From positions 38,530 through 59,391 of the forward strand of contig BFEA01000988.1 of assembly GCA_003427395.1 (NCBI GenBank): a stretch of DNA of 20,862 nucleotides, in the 5' to 3' direction. The notes under the pieces were generated by a model. The model worked only from the letters and a program-made list of their open reading frames with translations, was not told the DNA's origin and searched no databases. Of the stretch, positions 16,848 through 20,862 are shown piece after piece. The translations under genes were made by a program, and so were the position numbers. Every line of letters starts with the position of its first letter. Within the stretch, counting starts at the first letter, position 1. This DNA is from Chara braunii (Eukaryota > Streptophyta > Charophyceae > Charales > Characeae).

Positions 16848-17115
16848 CTGCGAGTGAGGCTTGGCCACCCGGTCGCTGGGGCGCACGCGAGCGCGCGCGG
16901 CGGTCGTTAGCCGAGAAAGATCGCCCAGCGAGCGCGGGGCGAGGATCGCCGCTCCTGCGCTCCTCAGCCGGTCATCGCCGCTCCCCGCGCTCGGGGCATA
17001 CTCACACAGGACTTTCGTAGATGTATTTGAACGCTTTTACGGCCACGCCTGTATGCACATGTCCGTAATTACAGCTAAATTTAAGTTGGAATAGTCTTGG
17101 TGTGAGTTTGTCCTC

Positions 17116-17154
17116 AAAGCGGCCTGATGAAAAAAAAAAAAAAGCGGCCTGATG
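17116..17154. mobile_element. A-run flanked by 14-bp direct repeats: minimal retroposition scar
   Basis: AAAGCGGCCTGATG occurs at 17116-17129 and 17141-17154, separated only by A bases (17130-17143, part of which belongs to the second copy). A poly(A) tract between a perfect direct repeat is what a target-primed insertion leaves when almost the whole element is truncated. Replication slippage is the alternative. Confidence 0.55.
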
Positions 17155-17194
17155 CGTTATTGCACTGGCATCTCCCCGGCCCTGGCCTACACAG

Positions 17195-17318
17195 TCTTCC
17201 ACCGGATACAACGTACGGTCATTATAGCTGAATTTGGGGTATCTTTCAGTCTAAATACAGCTATATCTTTCAGTCTAAAATACAGCTATAATGACCGTAC
17301 GTTGTATTCGGGGGAAGA
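17195..17318. mobile_element. hairpin MITE-like element with internal duplication
   Basis: Arms 17206-17230 and 17283-17307 are exact inverted repeats over 25 bases with core ACAACGTACGGTCATTATAG. Outside them, 11 more bases pair with 2 mismatches (CTTCCACCGG against CTTCCCCCGA). The 52-base interior holds two direct copies of TATCTTTCAGTCTAAATACA-like sequence, the second with one extra A. No coding capacity. Confidence 0.7.
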
Positions 17319-17361
17319 AGGATAGCTGTCGCGTCGTAACACCGTCACGCTGTCGCACTTG

Positions 17362-17399
17362 GCAGACTAACATCCTCCGCGCAGACTCACATCCTCCGC
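17362..17399. repeat. 19-bp tandem repeat, two copies
   Basis: GCAGACTAACATCCTCCGC is followed at once by GCAGACTCACATCCTCCGC, with one mismatch. Confidence 0.85.
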
Positions 17400-17887
17400 G
17401 CCGCGTCAGATGTTGAGGGTGTCATCGCTTCTTGCCCCCCGCCACCCCCCTCTCCGCCCCCGTCCCCCTTCCTCCCTGCCCCTCCAACTCCTCCACGTCA
17501 GCCAACCCGACTCCTCCTTAGATAGGTTGACCGGTCCATAGGCCAACATTCAATCAATTCCAATTCAGTTAATGGATTCGGATTGAGATTCGATCGGGTC
17601 TCCGCAAGGATCTTGTGCGCGCCTTGGGGCGAGCGGCACCCCGCGCTGCAGGCAGGAGGTGGTCAATTGGGCGCCACCGCCAAAATTTTCTCCCTCGGCG
17701 GGAGAGGAGGAGGAGGGAAAGTCCAGCTGCAGTGGCGCCATGGCTTCTTCGTTGTTCCAGGAAGAAGGAGCAGCGACCAATGTTGGTCGGTCGGAGCCCT
17801 CTCCGCCACCATTCTTCGTCTGTACCTTCTCCGCTGCGTCTTCGACCACATATCTCGCGAAGCAAACATAGCAGAGCCCTCCCCATT
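17400..17887. other. GC-rich host sequence without a supported gene
   Basis: A C-rich patch lies at about 17436-17480. Between 17565 and 17985 several frames are open on both strands, but each is compositionally biased and none has a recognisable domain or start context. It could hold a 5' exon; I cannot show one. Confidence 0.4.
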
Positions 17888-17890
17888 GCG

Positions 17891-17965
<75 letters not shown>
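17888..17965. repeat. (CG)n then (GA)n microsatellite
   Basis: About 18 bases of alternating GC run straight into about 60 bases of GA on the + strand. The junction suggests a compound microsatellite. Confidence 0.9.
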
Positions 17966-17968
<3 letters not shown>

Positions 17969-18005
17969 GGGTGCATGGTAATCATCGGTAACTTGGTGAT
18001 CGTCG

Positions 18006-18008
<3 letters not shown>

Positions 18009-18072
<64 letters not shown>
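18009..18072. repeat. (GA)n microsatellite
   Basis: 64 bases of GA. The preceding text GGTGATCGTCGGCTGAGA recurs after the array as GGTGATCATCGGCTGAGA (about 18084-18101), so the array sits inside a duplicated short unit. Confidence 0.9.
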
Positions 18073-18074
<2 letters not shown>

Positions 18075-18362
18075 CCTCTTGGGGTGGTGATCATCGGCTG
18101 AGAATCTCTTCAGGCCCTCATTGCGCGCGCGTCGTCGGTGAACATAGATACAACACACTTCCGTCCATTGGCTTCGCCTCCTTTGTTTGACCAGACATCG
18201 CCCAGGAGAGAGCAGGCGCCCTCTCCCTCTCCACGGAGTCTTTCGCCCTGCGCCACTCCGCTTACATCCAGGGCAGCTGCCGCGCAGCATCTCGTCTCTC
18301 TATCCGCCCGTGAATCAGCGTGTGAAGCCCACTCATCGTGCGTGTTTGCATGCGCCTTGACC

Positions 18363-18365
<3 letters not shown>

Positions 18366-18421
<56 letters not shown>
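18366..18421. repeat. (TC)n microsatellite
   Basis: 56 bases of TC on the + strand, the inverse of the two upstream GA arrays. Confidence 0.9.
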
Positions 18422-18423
<2 letters not shown>

Positions 18424-18429
<6 letters not shown>

Positions 18430-18521
18430 TTCTCGTGTTGCGTGTTTTTTTTCCGGGTAACCCGGGCCCAGGTTGACTAAACTTGTCACTCTCCCTTTTC
18501 CTGCTCCTCTGCCTCCTCCTG

Positions 18522-18562
<41 letters not shown>

Positions 18563-18836
18563 ATTTGTCTCGTTCCCGCCGTGCATTTCTCGTGTTTGCG
18601 TGCATTCCTGGCCTGGATGGACTGAACTTGTCCCTGTCCCTCTTCCTCCTCTTCCTCCCCCTCTTTTATCTCTCTTCCCCGCCGTGCATTTCTCGTCTGT
18701 CGGTCTATTCCGGGTAACCCAGAGCTTCGTGCATCCATTCGCCTGCTGTGGGTGGTGTGAGCCTCGGAGGCGTTTCTCCCTCTCTCGCAATCTCTCTCTC
18801 TCTCGCTTCTGCGGCGACGCCACTGCGTTTGCGAGA
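18424..18836. repeat. degenerate tandem repeat upstream of the membrane-protein gene
   Basis: Three copies begin TGTATTTCTCGTGTT (18425), TGCATTTCTCGTGTT (18582) and TGCATTTCTCGTCTG (18684). Later parts also recur: CCGGGTAACCC (twice), GGACTGAACTTGTC or GACTAAACTTGTC, and pyrimidine-rich stretches including (TC)n at 18525-18559. The + frame stays open through it from 18483, but only because of the repeat composition; it is more likely 5' UTR or promoter. Confidence 0.6.
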
Positions 18837-20582
18837 ATGACCGTGCGGAAATGGTTGAGGAGAGTGGCGGCACGATGGAGAGGGATCGCCAGGGGAGGAG
18901 GAGAAGGAGGAGGAGGAGAAGGAGGAGGGTTATGGCAGGAGGCAGCCGATGGACGAAGATGCAAAGGTTATCACTCATCGGCAGCCGCCGGAGGACTAGA
19001 AGGGCGATCCTGGGGGGCGTTGTATTCGACGACGAGGGAGATGGGAGAGCGGCTAAGAAGGAGGAGGACTAGTACTACTACCAGTAGCAGTCGGGAATTG
19101 CAGGAGGCGGGATGTGTTTCGAGGGGAAGAGTCTGTGAAGGCCTGCGGTGCAGCCGACGGGCATCGTTGTGCCGCGGCCTCGCGCGATCGCGCCCAACTG
19201 CCGCCTCCTTTCTCGTGCTGGTTGCTGCTTTTCTGCTGTCGGCTAGATCTGTGTCAAGGAGAAAAGTCTCTCAAGGCCCGCCCCGAAGCCGACGGAGGGC
19301 ATCCTTGTCCCGTCGCCGCACGCCATTGCTCCCAACTATAACCACCTTCCTCGTGTTGATCTCGACAGCTCTTCTGCTGTCGAACGTGCTCTCAATCTGC
19401 TCCGCATTGACACCGAGCCAAGGCCCTTGCAGTGGGAACACCACTATAACCATCCCTCTGGATACTTCGTGCGAGAGAGCAACCATCAGGGATCACCAGC
19501 AGACTAACTCCTCCTCAACGCCTGCCGCGGCTCCCTCTTCCGGTCTTCCGAACAGTTCTTCTTCTTCTTCTTCTTCTTCTTCCTCCTCGGCTATCGTATG
19601 CTTGTTCTTCCCCCTCACTTACCGTGTTGCAAATCCCCGTTGGACCCCGGCGTCGGTCCCGCCTCCTGCGAAGGAGGTATTCACGGCAATGCACCTCCCC
19701 GATCGAGTGACATGTAGAGTGCCGCACCCGGCCTCCTGCAGTGGGGTGCAGAACTACGTGGTCACGGTGTGCGTGGGGGTGAGAGAGGAGGGCGGGTTGC
19801 TCACCAAGAACGGATCTTGCGGCTTTGTCTCTCATCCCGAGTGCCTTGTGGAGGGTGGTACCTTCACCTACACTGTCCCTTCTATAGGCTTCTACCTTAG
19901 CAGAGGAGTTCCCTTTCTCTTGCCCTTGATTGTCTTCATCGGCTTCGTTATAGTGATGTGTCTGCTTGTCCATAGGTGTCGATTTCGCCGCGCTGTTGCC
20001 GCCAATTCACGTCGGCTTGAGGTGGGCGGGAACAGCGGCGGAGGGGAAGGGGAAGGGGAAGAAGTTCTATACTCGTCTCTCATGGGCCTGACAGTGGTCG
20101 TTGAGCGGGCGGAGGCGGCGGAGTCGCCTTCGCACTCACCGCGTGGGGAGGGTCAACAGCAGAGCGATGGAGGAGGAGGGGAGCGATTCCGAGTGCAGGA
20201 GGACAGAACTGGGTGTGGGCTTCGCAGGAGATGGGGACTCATAGAATCCACGGACTGCCTTGCGATCGTTCCACCCAATCCGTACGATATGCCGTTTCTG
20301 GGAGTGAGGATACCGCTGGAGATCCTCACATCATACCGGAAGAAGGGAGGTAGAATGGGAGAGGGGCGTGGAGGGCGGGAGGAGGGGAAGGGACAGGGCG
20401 AGAAGGGAGGGAGAATGGGAGACGGACGTGGAGGTGGGGAGGAGGGGGAGGGACAGGACGAGTTGTTTTCCTCCTCGTCTGAGGAGGATCTAATAGAAGA
20501 GGACACAGTTTCGCTGTCCAGTGGAGAAGTCGACCCAGCGGTTGTACCGGAAGTCTACATTTGTCCCAACTTCGAGGTCTAG
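18837..20582 (+). CDS. predicted membrane protein of unknown function, about 581 aa
   Basis: The frame opens at 18483, but I place the start at ATG 18837 because everything before is pyrimidine repeat; a later start or an upstream intron is possible. In 581-residue numbering: 1-118 Arg/Gly/Ser-rich; hydrophobic segments at about 121-135 (ASFLVLVAAFLLS) and 168-190 (TFLVLISTALLLS), products of an internal duplication; a region at 191-356 with up to eight Cys, N-glycosylation sequons NTT, NSS and NGS, and a 12-residue Ser run; a strong membrane span at about 357-379 (PFLLPLIVFIGFVIVMCLLV) followed by basic HRCRFRR; then a cytosolic-type tail with Gly/Glu repeats and Ser/Asp/Glu clusters, ending ICPNFEV. 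This fits a type I-like surface protein. I recognise no family. Two other frames are open at 18851-19072, so N-terminal coding is uncertain. Confidence 0.55.
   Translation: MTVRKWLRRVAARWRGIARGGGEGGGGEGGGLWQEAADGRRCKGYHSSAAAGGLEGRSWGALYSTTREMGERLRRRRTSTTTSSSRELQEAGCVSRGRVCEGLRCSRRASLCRGLARSRPTAASFLVLVAAFLLSARSVSRRKVSQGPPRSRRRASLSRRRTPLLPTITTFLVLISTALLLSNVLSICSALTPSQGPCSGNTTITIPLDTSCERATIRDHQQTNSSSTPAAAPSSGLPNSSSSSSSSSSSSAIVCLFFPLTYRVANPRWTPASVPPPAKEVFTAMHLPDRVTCRVPHPASCSGVQNYVVTVCVGVREEGGLLTKNGSCGFVSHPECLVEGGTFTYTVPSIGFYLSRGVPFLLPLIVFIGFVIVMCLLVHRCRFRRAVAANSRRLEVGGNSGGGEGEGEEVLYSSLMGLTVVVERAEAAESPSHSPRGEGQQQSDGGGGERFRVQEDRTGCGLRRRWGLIESTDCLAIVPPNPYDMPFLGVRIPLEILTSYRKKGGRMGEGRGGREEGKGQGEKGGRMGDGRGGGEEGEGQDELFSSSSEEDLIEEDTVSLSSGEVDPAVVPEVYICPNFEV
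19121..19390 (+). repeat. in-frame tandem duplication in the membrane-protein gene
   Basis: AGTCTGTGAAGGCC at 19130 and AGTCTCTCAAGGCC at 19265 begin matching units 135 bases apart. The offset grows to 138 and 141 by in-frame 3-base changes. Shared blocks include AGCCGACGG and TTCTGCTGTCG. It doubles a block coding SRRASL ... FLVL ... LLS, giving two hydrophobic segments. Divergence with the frame preserved suggests the region is, or was, translated. Confidence 0.75.
19555..19587 (+). repeat. (TTC)n trinucleotide run coding poly-Ser
   Basis: Repeated TTC/TCT units are read as Ser in the frame of the membrane protein, in the putative luminal part after the NSS sequon. Confidence 0.85.
20342..20461 (+). 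repeat. 60-bp tandem repeat in the protein tail, two copies
   Basis: Copies at 20342 and 20402 encode KGGRMGEGRGGREEGKGQGE and KGGRMGDGRGGGEEGEGQDE. The purine-rich unit keeps the frame, and the second copy is more acidic. Confidence 0.85.
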
Positions 20583-20653
20583 GTTGGCGATCTAGGTTCG
20601 CTAAAACAGGAAAAAGATTTTGTAGGTAGATTGACCCACGTCGACCCCAATTC

Positions 20654-20661
20654 TATAAATA
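20654..20661 (+). promoter_or_regulatory. TATA-like sequence downstream of the gene
   Basis: TATAAATA in the context CTATAAATAGAG matches the plant TATA consensus. It could belong to a gene starting to the right of the window, or be chance in the 3' UTR of the membrane-protein gene. No AATAAA signal is evident between 20583 and 20768. Confidence 0.3.
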
Positions 20662-20767
20662 GAGATGACGATGGGCATACTTCGCAAACGACAACAGCTA
20701 GGGGAGTGCTTTTTAAAGATGGATGCATTTGGGGATAGTTGATCGCTTGTTTTTATGTTTGTTTGTT

Positions 20768-20810
20768 TGTGTGTGTATGCGTGTGTGTGCGTGTGTGTGT
20801 GCGCGCGCGC

Positions 20811-20862
<52 letters not shown>
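20768..20862. repeat. (TG)n microsatellite with (CG) patch, at window edge
   Basis: A TG repeat interrupted by a CG run near 20802-20812, continuing to the end of the window. Its full length is not visible. Confidence 0.9.

Noticed and set aside
17569-18094. Long frames on both strands over the GA arrays (Ser-Leu or Arg-Glu repeats)
   Set aside because: Dinucleotide repeats have no stop in several frames; no domain or start context supports them.
18483-18836. N-terminal 118 codons of the long open frame (MSLSLFLLLC and on), which look like a signal peptide
   Set aside because: The Leu/Ser-rich text is the translation of (TC)n and of a degenerate tandem repeat, and the same composition opens several frames. 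I start the protein at 18837.
18110-18978. Minus-strand frames with runs of RERERE
   Set aside because: Translation of the TC arrays on the other strand.
18851-19072. Alternative + frame with an Arg run and DDEGDG
   Set aside because: Competes with the main frame but ends at 19072 with no continuation. It could be an exon, but I see no splice evidence that I trust.

Overview
The window looks like nuclear DNA of a eukaryote in the plant lineage. The evidence is APE-type LINE retrotransposons that carry the zinc-binding domain (zf-RVT) usual in plant LINEs, poly(A) tails, short inverted-repeat elements and long GA/CT/TG microsatellites. A charophyte alga such as Chara would fit, but this is a guess from general style; no gene here fixes the species. 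I see no bacterial operon, CRISPR array, rRNA or tRNA gene.

Positions 32-15852 are best read as one + strand LINE (called H), truncated at the left, whose 3' half is split by later insertions. Its pieces lie at 32-493, 6175-6547, 6648-6826 and 14820-15852, and they join end to end when compared with the other LINEs here. LINE A (494-6165, minus strand) sits in H between two copies of a 9-bp target duplication, CGGCCATCT (485-493 and 6166-6174), with its poly(A) tail read as T at 493-512. LINE B (about 6827-14801, minus strand) sits further along H between 18-bp repeats that match at 15 of 18 positions (6809-6826 and 14802-14819). A third, 100-bp insert ending in a long A-run is likely at 6548-6647. 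Positions 1-31 are a poly(A) run that may be the tail of another insertion lying to the left.

LINE A has an ORF2 (endonuclease, linker, reverse transcriptase, zinc-binding C-terminus) and a 76-codon ORF at its 5' end. LINE B is close to full length: a 5' leader packed with abutting hairpins, an ORF1 with a gag-like region, zinc knuckle, Pro/Gly-rich linker and a C-terminal domain resembling a degenerate Nudix fold, an ATGA overlap joining ORF1 to ORF2, then endonuclease, reverse transcriptase, zinc-binding domain, 3' UTR and A-rich tail. All three LINEs are dead. In-frame stops are common and frameshifts fewer, and where the ancestral residue can be judged by comparison the stops replace Trp or Gln by one C-to-T or G-to-A change.

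Positions 15853-17400 are a cluster of small repeats: a 67-bp direct repeat, a 164-bp element with perfect 32-bp terminal inverted repeats, a degenerate relative beside it, two fold-back elements and a bare A-run between 14-bp direct repeats. Positions 17400-18836 are GC-rich and microsatellite-rich, with two GA arrays followed by two TC arrays. Positions 18837-20582 hold the only intact host-type reading frame: a predicted membrane protein of unknown function with an internal tandem duplication, N-glycosylation sites, a Cys-bearing middle region and a repetitive acidic tail. The window ends with a TATA-like site and a TG repeat.
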